In this document: one piece after another, positions 5,140 to 12,782 of the stretch
How positions within the stretch are numbered: position 1 is the first letter of the stretch
Layout of the letters: each line of letters begins with the position of its first letter
Assembly: GCA_903912795.1 (NCBI GenBank)
Contig: CAIWIS010000124.1
Coordinates: 1-14,252 of the forward strand
Direction: 5' to 3'
Source: an uncultured Bacteroidales bacterium
GTDB lineage: Bacteria; Bacteroidota; Bacteroidia; Bacteroidales; Paludibacteraceae
Length of the DNA: 14,252 nt
Made by a program: the position numbers and the translations under genes
The notes under the pieces: model-generated
What the model was told of the DNA's origin: nothing
Databases searched by the model: none
Seen by the model: the letters and a program-made list of their open reading frames with translations, nothing else

Positions 5140-6074
5140 AGCTTAACTTGCAACTCCATATCGGAAAAAGCTGCCGTCTGATTTTGAGTATCTTTGGCTA
5201 TTACCCCAATTCGTCCGCGCAAACGAGTAAATACATGTAAGTCTGAATCATACATTTCAATCTCCACATTTTTACCATCGTTGGTTTTTAATCCTTTGTA
5301 CAACATTGGAGCACTTACCGGGTCGGCAGTGGCGTCAATTTTACTTTTGTAAATTTTGAGTTTGCTGCCCGTGGGCAATACAATGCCTTTTTCTAGGTTT
5401 TTACGAGTTAGGTCAATTAAAGCCATAAGTTGTTTTAATGATTCTTGTGGACGATAAACATACCATTTTCCAGCTTCACCAGTTTCGAGTATGGAAGTAG
5501 TATAACCCAAAACAGGTCCAACCAAGCCCACCAACGTAAGTGTTTTGTTCGACGAAACAACAATTGGGTCAATTAAGAAAAATCCCTTTGGCTTGATGGT
5601 GAACGCATTAAAATAACCCGAACTAATCATCTCTACCAGCAAAGGAGCGCCCGTTGAAGAGCCAGCCAAATAGATGTTTTTGAAACCTTTTGTAGTTAGT
5701 TTCTGATATTCCGTTTTTATGGCTTCTTGCCAATTTTCCCAAGTAGCAGCCTTGAAGTCAGCATAATCTCTACCATGTCCGCCCAGCAAAACCTGCGATA
5801 CATAAAAAGTTTTCTTCAGATTAGCACGGTCGCGCAACTCATCCCATTCGAATGTAGTAGCCGAATAGCCATGCGCTGCAATTATTACAGGCGTGTCTTT
5901 TTGAGCCGTTGTTGGATTAGCAATATATTCCGAAACTAAATACTTCGATGGCTGCGTCAACGACAAATCGTTTATCTGATTTCCATCCAGCATGGTGGCA
6001 TTATCTATCTCGGGTTGCGGATTACAAGCTATAAGTGCTAGGCAACTAATCAATATTGTATATACTAGTTTCAT
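5136..6074 (-). CDS. Alpha/beta hydrolase lipoprotein
   Basis: The 312-residue product starts with a lipoprotein signal peptide (MKLVYTILISCLALIACNPQ; lipobox LIAC, acylated Cys17), so it should be membrane-anchored outside the cytoplasm. An alpha/beta hydrolase fold follows. HGYSATTFEWDEL (from His68) holds the oxyanion-hole region, LAGSSTGAP (136-144) the nucleophile elbow with Ser140, KIDATADP the probable acid (Asp247 or Asp251), and SDLHVF the catalytic His280. This order and the loop GGHGRDYADF resemble monoacylglycerol lipase/serine aminopeptidase-like members. The substrate cannot be named. It lies last in a minus-strand group of exported proteins (YceI, barrel-like protein, this gene; gaps of 88 and 52 bases) and may be co-transcribed with them. 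No terminator is seen at its convergent end. Confidence 0.85.
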   Translation of the reverse strand: MKLVYTILISCLALIACNPQPEIDNATMLDGNQINDLSLTQPSKYLVSEYIANPTTAQKDTPVIIAAHGYSATTFEWDELRDRANLKKTFYVSQVLLGGHGRDYADFKAATWENWQEAIKTEYQKLTTKGFKNIYLAGSSTGAPLLVEMISSGYFNAFTIKPKGFFLIDPIVVSSNKTLTLVGLVGPVLGYTTSILETGEAGKWYVYRPQESLKQLMALIDLTRKNLEKGIVLPTGSKLKIYKSKIDATADPVSAPMLYKGLKTNDGKNVEIEMYDSDLHVFTRLRGRIGVIAKDTQNQTAAFSDMELQVKL

Positions 6075-6101
6075 AATATTATTTTTTAATCTTTTTACTG
6101 T

Positions 6102-6126
6102 AGTCTATTGTCGGTTGTCTGTCGTC
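6102..6126. repeat. Short degenerate GTCT/GTCG repeat
   Basis: The spacer between the barrel-like gene and the hydrolase gene has a run of imperfect 6-7 base units (AGTCTATT, GTCGGTT, GTCTGTC, GTC). It touches the stop codon of the upstream gene at 6127. It is too short to say more than that it is low-complexity and different in base composition from its surroundings. Confidence 0.45.
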
Positions 6127-6672
6127 TCAAATATCTTTGATTCGATACATGATGCTCAGCTTGTAAAATACTGGAAAAAGCGAACCCGGAATATCTACAC
6201 CATTACCACTACGCACATTATAACCTGCGGTTAACGAGGCAGTTATGGGAAGCTTGAAATCGTATTGCAATCCTGTTTCGATTGCCAAAATAGCACTCGA
6301 CTTAGGTAGTATATCGAATGCAGGATTTTCATAATCAACCACAAACAATCCTGTATTTAATCCGGCAAGTATTTGCAAACTTTTTTTCGACATAAAATAA
6401 TAATGTGCACCAAACACATAATAATCTTGTTTCAGCGCATTTGTACCTATGGCACTTCCTAATCGGCTGGATAAATAAGTTGCTTTGATGTGAATCTTTT
6501 TGTCAAGCAGTCGCTCACAGGTATAATCCAATCCCACACCATTTTCATTGTATAGGTATTGCGTTTGTTGCATTACCAAACCAACACGCAAATCGCGCGA
6601 AATTATTTTTTGAGCAAACAATACTGATACCGATAAAAATAAGAATACGATTGTGATTGTTTTTCTATTCAT
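6127..6672 (-). CDS. Exported protein, probable small outer-membrane beta-barrel
   Basis: The 181-residue product has a Sec signal peptide (MNRKTITIVFLFLSVSVLFA, likely cut after Ala20 before Gln). Its body has alternating hydrophobic and polar residues with many Tyr and Gly: VGLDYTCERL, HIKATYLSS, DYYVFGAHYYFM, LQILAGLNTGLFVV, AILAIETGLQYDF, ASLTAGYNV and a final FYKLSIMYRI strand. This suggests about eight beta strands, as in small outer-membrane barrels. No family was recognised. The ATG at 6672 is preceded by AGGAGG four bases upstream, an unusually strong ribosome site for this phylum. It lies between the YceI gene and the lipoprotein hydrolase gene on the same strand. Confidence 0.75.
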   Translation of the reverse strand: MNRKTITIVFLFLSVSVLFAQKIISRDLRVGLVMQQTQYLYNENGVGLDYTCERLLDKKIHIKATYLSSRLGSAIGTNALKQDYYVFGAHYYFMSKKSLQILAGLNTGLFVVDYENPAFDILPKSSAILAIETGLQYDFKLPITASLTAGYNVRSGNGVDIPGSLFPVFYKLSIMYRIKDI

Positions 6673-6676
6673 AGTT

Positions 6677-6682
6677 CCTCCT
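6677..6682 (-). promoter_or_regulatory. Strong Shine-Dalgarno sequence
   Basis: The minus strand reads AGGAGG, then AACT, then ATG. It is a full anti-SD complement with a short 4-base gap. The other starts checked in the window have A-rich leaders and no such site. It supports the start of the barrel-like gene at 6672. Confidence 0.75.
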
Positions 6683-6760
6683 ACAGGCTACCACATAAAT
6701 TAAGTGACACCTTTTTATTGATTAATAACTAAAAAAATTGCCAATTAAAATCCGATGTCG

Positions 6761-7324
6761 TTAAAGCGCAATTTGAATGTCGAGAATAAAAATATCGTCA
6801 ATTGCTTTATCTCCAATATTAGCAAAAAAAGATTTTGATCCAAAACGAACATCAAATTTGGAACGGTCAACTTTTAGTTGTGTAGTATAAACTGATCCTT
6901 TTTTTTCAATATCGAATGTGATAGGTTCCGTTTTTCCTTTTATGCTAAGTGTACCTGATACAGTGGCTTTGCCATTTTTCAATTTGCTTGACTTGTTAAT
7001 GGTAAAACTGGCACTAGGATATTTTTCCACTCCAAAAAAGTCGTCTGATTTTAAATGGCCAATTAATCGTTGCTTCGAAGCATCCGAACTCAAGTCGGTA
7101 TTTGTCATGCTATTCATATCTATAACTACATTGCCACCAATAACTTCGTTCTTTTTAATGTCAAAATACCCTTCTTTGATTTTTATCTCACCAGTATGCG
7201 AGCCGCCAATTTTATTGCCAGTCCAAATTATCGATGATTTTGCAATCTTTATTTCATTCCTTTGTGCCGATACCGACACAATTGCTGCTATCAAAAGCAG
7301 TCCTGCTATTTTAATTGTTCTCAT
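6761..7324 (-). CDS. YceI family exported protein (lipid-binding lipocalin-like fold)
   Basis: The 187-residue product starts with a signal peptide (MRTIKIAGLLLIAAIVSVSA, cut before Gln21). It then follows the YceI pattern: SSIIWTGNKIGGSHTGEIKIKEGYF, VIGGNVVIDMNSM, LIGHLKSDDFFGVEKYPSASF, ATVSGTLSIKGKTEPITF and a terminal IFILDIQI strand. Known: YceI-type proteins form an extended beta barrel that binds polyisoprenoid or other hydrophobic ligands in the periplasm; physiological roles vary. It is the first gene of a minus-strand set of three exported proteins and is divergent from the DUF2130 gene. The ATG at 7324 follows an A-rich leader. No exact TAnnTTTG box was found for it. Confidence 0.92.
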   Translation of the reverse strand: MRTIKIAGLLLIAAIVSVSAQRNEIKIAKSSIIWTGNKIGGSHTGEIKIKEGYFDIKKNEVIGGNVVIDMNSMTNTDLSSDASKQRLIGHLKSDDFFGVEKYPSASFTINKSSKLKNGKATVSGTLSIKGKTEPITFDIEKKGSVYTTQLKVDRSKFDVRFGSKSFFANIGDKAIDDIFILDIQIAL

Positions 7325-7397
7325 TTTGTTTTTTTATTGTTTTAATTATTTAATATGTTCGTTATAACATACAATTGGTTCATTTTGTTTTATGTAG

Positions 7398-7455
7398 TAA
7401 TTAATTAGTAAAGAAACAAAAACATATCATTAATTATTTCGAATCAATTAATTGA
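7398..7455. promoter_or_regulatory. Two AT-rich palindromes in the divergent YceI/DUF2130 spacer
   Basis: TAATTAATTA (7398-7407) and TCAATTAATTGA (7444-7455) are perfect palindromes sharing an AATTAATT core, with centres 47 bases apart. They lie in a 216-base spacer between divergent genes with no other gene in it. They could be operators for a regulator. In such AT-rich DNA chance is a serious alternative. Confidence 0.25.
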
Positions 7456-7498
7456 AAAATGCTTGAAAAGTAAACCCTTTATATCAAACTAAATTCAG

Positions 7499-7506
7499 TA
7501 TATTTG
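7499..7506 (+). promoter_or_regulatory. Bacteroidota -7 promoter box for the DUF2130 gene
   Basis: TATATTTG followed by TA matches TAnnTTTG and lies 34 bases before the ATG at 7541, giving a leader of about 28 nucleotides. No clear -33 element is seen. Confidence 0.6.
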
Positions 7507-7540
7507 TAATCTGTTTCAATGCTTTTAAAATTCAATTAAT

Positions 7541-8824
7541 ATGAACGATATTATTTGTCCCAATTGCCACAAAGCTTTTCAGGTCGACGAGGCTGGATTT
7601 GCCAATATCCTAAAACAAGTACGCGACCGACAGTTCGAAGAAGAAGTTCGTAACCGACTCACTATTGCCGATAAAGAAAAGGAAAACGCTGTAAAATTGG
7701 CCGAAGCCAATCTGCGAAATAGCATACAGGACGCCTTAGCTCGTAAAGAGCAGGAAATTGCTGACCTCAAAGCCAAGGCTACGCTAGCACTTACACAGCA
7801 GCTAGGGCAAAAAGAAAGTCAGATAGCCGAAATGAAAGCACGAATAGATAAGGCAGAATTGGATAAAACACTTTCGATTGCACAGGCAGTTCAGAAAATT
7901 GAAAAAGAACGCGATGACCTGATCAATAATATTAAAAATAAAGATATTGAAAAGAGACTTCTCGAAACTACGCTTGCCGAGAAACATGCAGCCGAACTCC
8001 GTACCAAAGACGATATTATCCGCCTAAAAGACGAAGAAATTACGATGCGTAAAGACATGAAACTCAAACTGTCGACCAAAATGCTTGGCGAAACATTGGA
8101 GCAACATTGCGAAATAGAATTCAACAAGCTGCGTTCCACCGCTTTCCAAAAAGCTTATTTCGAAAAGGATAACGATGCACGCACAGGCAGCAAAGGCGAT
8201 TTTATTTACCGCGAAACGGACGATGCTGGCAACGAAATTATCTCTATTATGTTCGAAATGAAAAACGAAAGCGACGAAACAGCTACTAAAAAACGTAACG
8301 AAGATTTTCTGAAAGAATTAGACAAGGATCGCACTGAAAAGCGTTGCGAATATGCTGTATTGGTTTCATTACTCGAAGCCGAAAGCGAACTTTACAATAC
8401 GGGCATTGTAGATGTGTCGTACAAATATCCTAAAATGTATGTTGTTCGTCCACAGTTTTTTATACCCATTATAACGCTTCTACGCAATGCTGCAAGCAAT
8501 TCAATGCAATACAAAGCCGAATTAGCACAAGTGCGCAATCAGAATATCGACATTACGCGTTTCGAAGAAAAAATGAATGATTTTAAAGAAGGATTTGCAC
8601 GCAATTACGAGCTTGCAAGCCGGAAGTTTAAAACGGCGATAGATGAAATTGACAAAACCATCGACCACCTTCAGAAAACAAAAGAAGCCTTACTCTCGTC
8701 CGAAAATAACTTGCGGCTTGCCAATAACAAAACAGAGGAGTTAACCGTGAAAAAACTTACACATGGCAATCCAACTATGAAAGCCAAATTCGACGAATTA
8801 AGCCGCAATGTGGATTCAATTTAA
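7541..8824 (+). CDS. DUF2130 protein: single CxxC, long coiled coil, nuclease-like core
   Basis: The 427-residue product begins MNDIICPNCHKAF, with one zinc-ribbon-like CxxC (Cys6, Cys9). A very charged helical stretch follows (about 25-175; regular Lys/Glu/Ala/Leu), predicted coiled coil. The DUF2130 domain covers about 180-325: GSKGDFIYRE (216-225), IMFEMKNESDETATKKRNEDFLKELDKDR (237-264), CEYAVLVSLLEAESELYNTGIVDVSY and MYVVRPQFFIPIITLLRN. A second helical stretch ends the protein. The function is unknown. Asp220 followed by Glu239-x-Lys241 has the look of a PD-(D/E)xK nuclease active site; this is inference. It has its own promoter, and the hybrid kinase gene follows after 53 bases without a visible terminator. 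Confidence 0.88.
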   Translation: MNDIICPNCHKAFQVDEAGFANILKQVRDRQFEEEVRNRLTIADKEKENAVKLAEANLRNSIQDALARKEQEIADLKAKATLALTQQLGQKESQIAEMKARIDKAELDKTLSIAQAVQKIEKERDDLINNIKNKDIEKRLLETTLAEKHAAELRTKDDIIRLKDEEITMRKDMKLKLSTKMLGETLEQHCEIEFNKLRSTAFQKAYFEKDNDARTGSKGDFIYRETDDAGNEIISIMFEMKNESDETATKKRNEDFLKELDKDRTEKRCEYAVLVSLLEAESELYNTGIVDVSYKYPKMYVVRPQFFIPIITLLRNAASNSMQYKAELAQVRNQNIDITRFEEKMNDFKEGFARNYELASRKFKTAIDEIDKTIDHLQKTKEALLSSENNLRLANNKTEELTVKKLTHGNPTMKAKFDELSRNVDSI

Positions 8825-8877
8825 GAAACAATAGGATGAAACGTCTATGTGACAACTAAAAAATCAATTCTAATCAG

Positions 8878-10737
8878 ATGAAAAATGAAGATCAATCGTC
8901 AATGGATTTTAATAGAATTACCTTGGCATTTTTAGAAGCGGATGAACGCCTATTTTTGAAGAAATACTTTTCCGATTCGATTATTCAATTTCGAATTGCA
9001 TACATTTTGGTAATTCTACTTTATAGCCTGTTTGGTTTTCTTGATTTGCTAATTGTGCCTGAATATGCACATATATTTCTAGGCATTCGTTTTTTCATTG
9101 TTGTTCCATTACTTACAATTGTACTAACTTTATCATTCACCAAGTTTTTTGATAAAATTTGGCAATCATTGATGTTTGTCAGTTTTATTATAGGGGGTCT
9201 CGGTATAAGCGTTATGACTATTTATGCTCCCGAAAATTATGCTTATTATGGTGGCATGATGCTAATATTTTCGGCGGGTTACTTTTTTATTAAACTTCGA
9301 TTTTTTTTAGCAACAATAGCTGGTTGGCTTACACTACTATTGTATAATATTGGAGCATACTTTTTTTCAGAAATCTCAGCAGAATTGCTGCTCACAAACA
9401 ATTTTTTTTACATGAGTGCAAATATTATTGGCATGTTTGCAGCTTATAATATTGAGTTTTACTCGCGTCGAAATTTTTATTTGAGCATGAAACTCGATAA
9501 TGAGAAACAAATGGTGATAGCTGCCAATAAAAACCTCGAAAAAACGGTTGAAGAACGTACCAAAGAACTTGTAAAAGCCAAAGAACATTCAGAAGAAAGC
9601 GATAGACTGAAATCAGCATTCTTGGCTAATATGAGTCATGAAATACGCACTCCAATGAACGGAATTCTTGGTTTTGCCGAATTGCTTAAACTGCCAAATT
9701 TATCAGTCGAGGACCAGTCGAAATATCTAAATATTATTGAGTTAAGCGGGAAAAGAATGCTCAATATTGTAAATGATATTGTTGATATTTCAAAAATTGA
9801 ATCGGGTGTTATGGAAGTTGACATGAGTAGCATAAATGTAAACACACTATTGGAGGATTTGCATGCGTTTTTTAAACCCGAAGCCGATAAAAAAGGGTTG
9901 CAATTTAGTTTCATAAGTGCATTATCTTCCATCGAATCATGTATTAGTACTGATAAGGAAAAGTTATATGGTATTTTGACCAATCTGATTAAAAATGCAA
10001 TCAAATTTACGGATACTGGTAGTATTGAGTATGGTTATGAGATAAGAAATAATAATAATCAATTGTATTTGGAGTTTTTTGTAAAAGACTCAGGCCATGG
10101 CATTCCATTTAACCGACAAGAAGCCATTTTTGGTCGGTTTATTCAAGCCGATATTTCCAATAAATCGGCATACCAGGGCGCAGGGCTTGGCTTGTCTATT
10201 TCCAAAGCGTATGTAGAAATGCTTGGTGGTAAAATTTGGTTACAAAGTGAACCTGAAATTGGTACTACATTTTATTTCACCATCCCTTTTTCAAAAGAAC
10301 CATGTGTTGAAATTATGAATGAGAATGAAGTAGTTGAAACTGAAATAATTGAGAAGCCTGCATTCAAAGCATTGAATAAACTGAAGATATTAATTGTTGA
10401 GGACGACGAAGGGCTTGAGTTTCTACTTACCGAAACCGTTAGAGAATACTGTGACGAGCCGCTAATAGCAAGAGATGGAATGGAAGCAGTAGAAATTTGT
10501 AGCAAAAATCCTGATTTGGACTTAATATTAATGGATATCCGTTTGCCAAAAATGGATGGTTACGAGGCCACAACCGAAATACGTAAATTCAATCAACAAG
10601 TACCAATTATTGCGCAATCGGCTTGTGTGTTTTTTAGCGAACAAGAAAAAGCCATTGAAGTAGGATGCAACGATTTTGTGTCAAAACCAATCGACTATCC
10701 ATTACTAAAATCATTAATTGAAAAGCATTTAGCTTGA
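8878..10737 (+). CDS. Membrane-bound hybrid histidine kinase (orphan)
   Basis: The 619-residue product has six predicted membrane segments with short loops (about 40-60, 67-88, 97-116, 122-140, 142-163, 176-195). A coiled-coil linker follows (203-245), ending TVEERTKELVKAKEHSEESDRLKSAF. The HisKA domain has phospho-acceptor His254 in NMSHEIRTPMNG. The HATPase domain has the N box around Asn373, the G1 box DSGHGIP (404-410) and the G2 box GAGLGLS (434-440). The C-terminal receiver has acidic residues Asp509/Asp510, phospho-acceptor Asp553 in MDIRLPKMDGY, Ser581 at the switch Thr/Ser position and Lys603. Known: such proteins autophosphorylate on His and pass phosphate to their own receiver. No DNA-binding regulator or Hpt protein is nearby, so the output partner is unknown. 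With no sizeable external domain, the signal is probably sensed in or at the membrane. An alternative start is Met9. Confidence 0.95.
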   Translation: MKNEDQSSMDFNRITLAFLEADERLFLKKYFSDSIIQFRIAYILVILLYSLFGFLDLLIVPEYAHIFLGIRFFIVVPLLTIVLTLSFTKFFDKIWQSLMFVSFIIGGLGISVMTIYAPENYAYYGGMMLIFSAGYFFIKLRFFLATIAGWLTLLLYNIGAYFFSEISAELLLTNNFFYMSANIIGMFAAYNIEFYSRRNFYLSMKLDNEKQMVIAANKNLEKTVEERTKELVKAKEHSEESDRLKSAFLANMSHEIRTPMNGILGFAELLKLPNLSVEDQSKYLNIIELSGKRMLNIVNDIVDISKIESGVMEVDMSSINVNTLLEDLHAFFKPEADKKGLQFSFISALSSIESCISTDKEKLYGILTNLIKNAIKFTDTGSIEYGYEIRNNNNQLYLEFFVKDSGHGIPFNRQEAIFGRFIQADISNKSAYQGAGLGLSISKAYVEMLGGKIWLQSEPEIGTTFYFTIPFSKEPCVEIMNENEVVETEIIEKPAFKALNKLKILIVEDDEGLEFLLTETVREYCDEPLIARDGMEAVEICSKNPDLDLILMDIRLPKMDGYEATTEIRKFNQQVPIIAQSACVFFSEQEKAIEVGCNDFVSKPIDYPLLKSLIEKHLA

Positions 10738-10773
10738 TGTAAAAATACCAAGTAGGTGTTTTTATTCTACATC
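10736..10773. terminator. Candidate two-way terminator between convergent genes
   Basis: AAAAATACC (10741-10749) and GGTGTTTTT (10755-10763) pair over nine positions, with one wobble on the plus-strand RNA, around a 5-base loop. Outer GATGTA and TACATC could extend the pairing. The structure overlaps the stop codons of both the kinase and fadD. The T-rich arm serves the plus direction better than the minus direction. Low GC makes it weaker than the tpiA terminator. Confidence 0.45.
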
Positions 10774-12671
10774 AACGCATTAATATTGTCGGCATTTACA
10801 ATGTCCTTGCCTCCAGTTTCGTACAGTTTGGCTATACTGTCGGCATAACGTTCTTCTACTTTTCCGCGTATGATTTTCATAGTGCTATTTACTAAACCAT
10901 TTTGCTCGGTAAATGGCTCGCCAAGCACAGCAATAGCGGCAGGCAACCAACGCTCAGGAAACATTCCTTCGAATTTTCCACCTTTTTTGTATTCGTTTAT
11001 TTCGCGTTGTAATTTATTTAAGGCCAGCTCTTTTGCTTCGGTACTTGCCCAATCAAGCGTTGCATTTTTATGTTTAACGTAGTTCTTTAAAACTTCTTTG
11101 TTAACTACAATAATACCACTAGTATAGGCATCCTGATTATTGTGCAAAATTACCTGATCAATGAATTTCGAATTATCAGCAAGCGATTCTTCAATGCCTT
11201 CGGGGCTATATTTTTCGCCATCGCTACCAATCAACAGACTTTTAAATCGACCTACCACATATAAGAAACCATCGTTGTCCATATAGCCCATGTCGCCTGT
11301 ATGTAACCAACCATCTTTTATTGTTTCGGCAGTGGATTTATCATTTTTATAATAGCCAGCCATTACGTTTTCGCCTTTTATAACAATTTCGCCTTTTTCG
11401 AAGTTTGGCAATTCTGCACCTTCGGTATCACAAATTTTCAATTCCAATGGTGAAACTAAATATCCCGACGAACCCAATTTGTGATTCTTTAGTCCGTTCG
11501 ACGAGATAATGGGAGTTGCTTCGCTCAATCCATATCCCTGGAACATCGGCATACCAATGGCATAAAAAAACCGCTGTAAATCAATGTCGAGCAAGGCACC
11601 GCCACCAATAAAAAACTTAAGATTACCGCCAAATCCTGCACGGATTTTTGAAAACAATATCTTATCGAATAGGTTCAATAGTGGTTTTTTCAACGCTTGA
11701 GCACCTTTGCCTTTATTAAAACCTTCTTTGTTATAAGCATAGGCCATTTTGAGAGCTGTATTGAAAAGTCGTTCAGCAGCAGGCCCTTTGGCTTTAATAT
11801 TTGTTTCGATACTTTTCTTGAAGTTTTTGGCCAGAGCTGGCACACTCAACAGCAAATCGGGCTTGAGTTCATTGATATTTACAGGAATGTTTTTCAATGT
11901 TTCGAGACCAGTTTTGCCCGCCTGTACCGTTCCCACACTTGCGCCACAAGCCATAAAGCTATAAAAACCAGCCACATGTGCAAAGCAATGGTCGAGCGGC
12001 AATATAATTAATGTGCGGTAAGTAGGCGGAATGGTCATAAGCGTTAATGCCTGTTCCACATTAGCAGTATAATTGCGATGTGTGAGCATAATGCCTTTGG
12101 GGTCGGCAGTAGTGCCCGAGGTATAACTAATATTTGCCAAATCGTCGGGCTTTATTTGCGAAGCCACAACCTGTACTAAATCGGGATTTTTTTTAATAAA
12201 ATCCTTCCCCCATTTTTGCAATTGAGTAAGCGGTACTTCTTTTGCTTCGTAATCAACTTGTGGATCGAAAACAATCACATTTCTAATTTCAGGTAGAGCC
12301 GAAGCAATAGTTCTAATTTTTCTTAATTGCGAACCAGAAACCAAAATGTATTTAGCTTCGGAATGCATCAATCTAAATATCAAATCGTTGCTTTCTTCTA
12401 ACTTAATCGACAATGGAACATTGATAGCACCGGCATGTAAAATACCTAACTCACCAATAATCCATGCATTTCGGCCTTCGGATAGCAAAGCCACTTTATC
12501 GCCCGACTTTACACCTAGTTTTATTAAGCCGGCAGCCAATATGTGAGCTTGATGTTTTGTTTCAGCGTAGGTAGTAGGTTGATAGCCTTTGTCGCCTTTT
12601 TCCCATAAAAAAGGATTGTCAGCATATTTGTCAACACTCTGGTTTAATAAGTCGATTATGGTTGGTTGCAT
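10767..12671 (-). CDS. fadD: Long-chain fatty acid-CoA ligase (AMP-forming)
   Basis: The 634-residue product is a full-length ANL-superfamily acyl-CoA synthetase. The ATP-binding loop is YTSGTTADPKG (183-193) followed by IMLTHRN. The adenine-binding motif is GYGLSEATP (379-387). The hinge region is GWLHTGDMGYMDNDGFLYVVGR (454-475), followed by GEKYSPEGIEE. Near the end, NGLVNSTMKIIRGKVEERY holds the likely catalytic Lys599. Length and insertions resemble the long-chain (FAA1/ACSL-like) type common in Bacteroidota. It activates fatty acids with ATP and coenzyme A for degradation or for lipid synthesis. A lone gene between the convergent kinase and the upstream OmpA-type gene; it may use the TAAGTTTG box at 12770-12777. 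The gene symbol is by family and not proven orthology to E. coli FadD. Confidence 0.93.
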   Translation of the reverse strand: MQPTIIDLLNQSVDKYADNPFLWEKGDKGYQPTTYAETKHQAHILAAGLIKLGVKSGDKVALLSEGRNAWIIGELGILHAGAINVPLSIKLEESNDLIFRLMHSEAKYILVSGSQLRKIRTIASALPEIRNVIVFDPQVDYEAKEVPLTQLQKWGKDFIKKNPDLVQVVASQIKPDDLANISYTSGTTADPKGIMLTHRNYTANVEQALTLMTIPPTYRTLIILPLDHCFAHVAGFYSFMACGASVGTVQAGKTGLETLKNIPVNINELKPDLLLSVPALAKNFKKSIETNIKAKGPAAERLFNTALKMAYAYNKEGFNKGKGAQALKKPLLNLFDKILFSKIRAGFGGNLKFFIGGGALLDIDLQRFFYAIGMPMFQGYGLSEATPIISSNGLKNHKLGSSGYLVSPLELKICDTEGAELPNFEKGEIVIKGENVMAGYYKNDKSTAETIKDGWLHTGDMGYMDNDGFLYVVGRFKSLLIGSDGEKYSPEGIEESLADNSKFIDQVILHNNQDAYTSGIIVVNKEVLKNYVKHKNATLDWASTEAKELALNKLQREINEYKKGGKFEGMFPERWLPAAIAVLGEPFTEQNGLVNSTMKIIRGKVEERYADSIAKLYETGGKDIVNADNINALM

Positions 12672-12673
12672 TT

Positions 12674-12710
12674 AAAATTAGAAATTAGAAATTTGAAGAA
12701 TTGAAAATTA
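12674..12710 (-). repeat. 7-8 bp GAAATTA-type tandem repeat in the fadD leader
   Basis: Five consecutive units on the plus strand: AAAATTA, GAAATTA, GAAATTT, GAAGAATT, GAAAATTA. The tract begins three bases from the fadD start codon, so it occupies the ribosome-binding region of the mRNA, as the 9-bp tract does before the DoxX-type gene. Confidence 0.5.
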
Positions 12711-12751
12711 AAGGTGGAATTTATTAAATATGAAATTGTCTTTTACTTTTT

Positions 12752-12775
12752 ACTGCAAACTGTTCACTGCAAACT
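12752..12775 (-). repeat. 14-bp direct repeat with ACTGCAAACT
   Basis: ACTGCAAACT occurs at 12752-12761 and 12766-12775, a 14-bp period (ACTGCAAACTGTTC) present 1.7 times. On the minus strand it reads AGTTTGCAGTGAAC, and one copy supplies the TTTG of the promoter box listed next. Confidence 0.6.
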
Positions 12776-12777
12776 TA
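12770..12777 (-). promoter_or_regulatory. Candidate -7 promoter box for fadD
   Basis: The minus strand reads TAAGTTTG followed by CA, matching TAnnTTTG. It lies 98 bases before the fadD ATG and 5 bases after the end of the OmpA-type gene. It is built from the 14-bp repeat, so a chance match is possible. No -33 box was recognised. Confidence 0.4.
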
Positions 12778-12782
12778 ATGTA

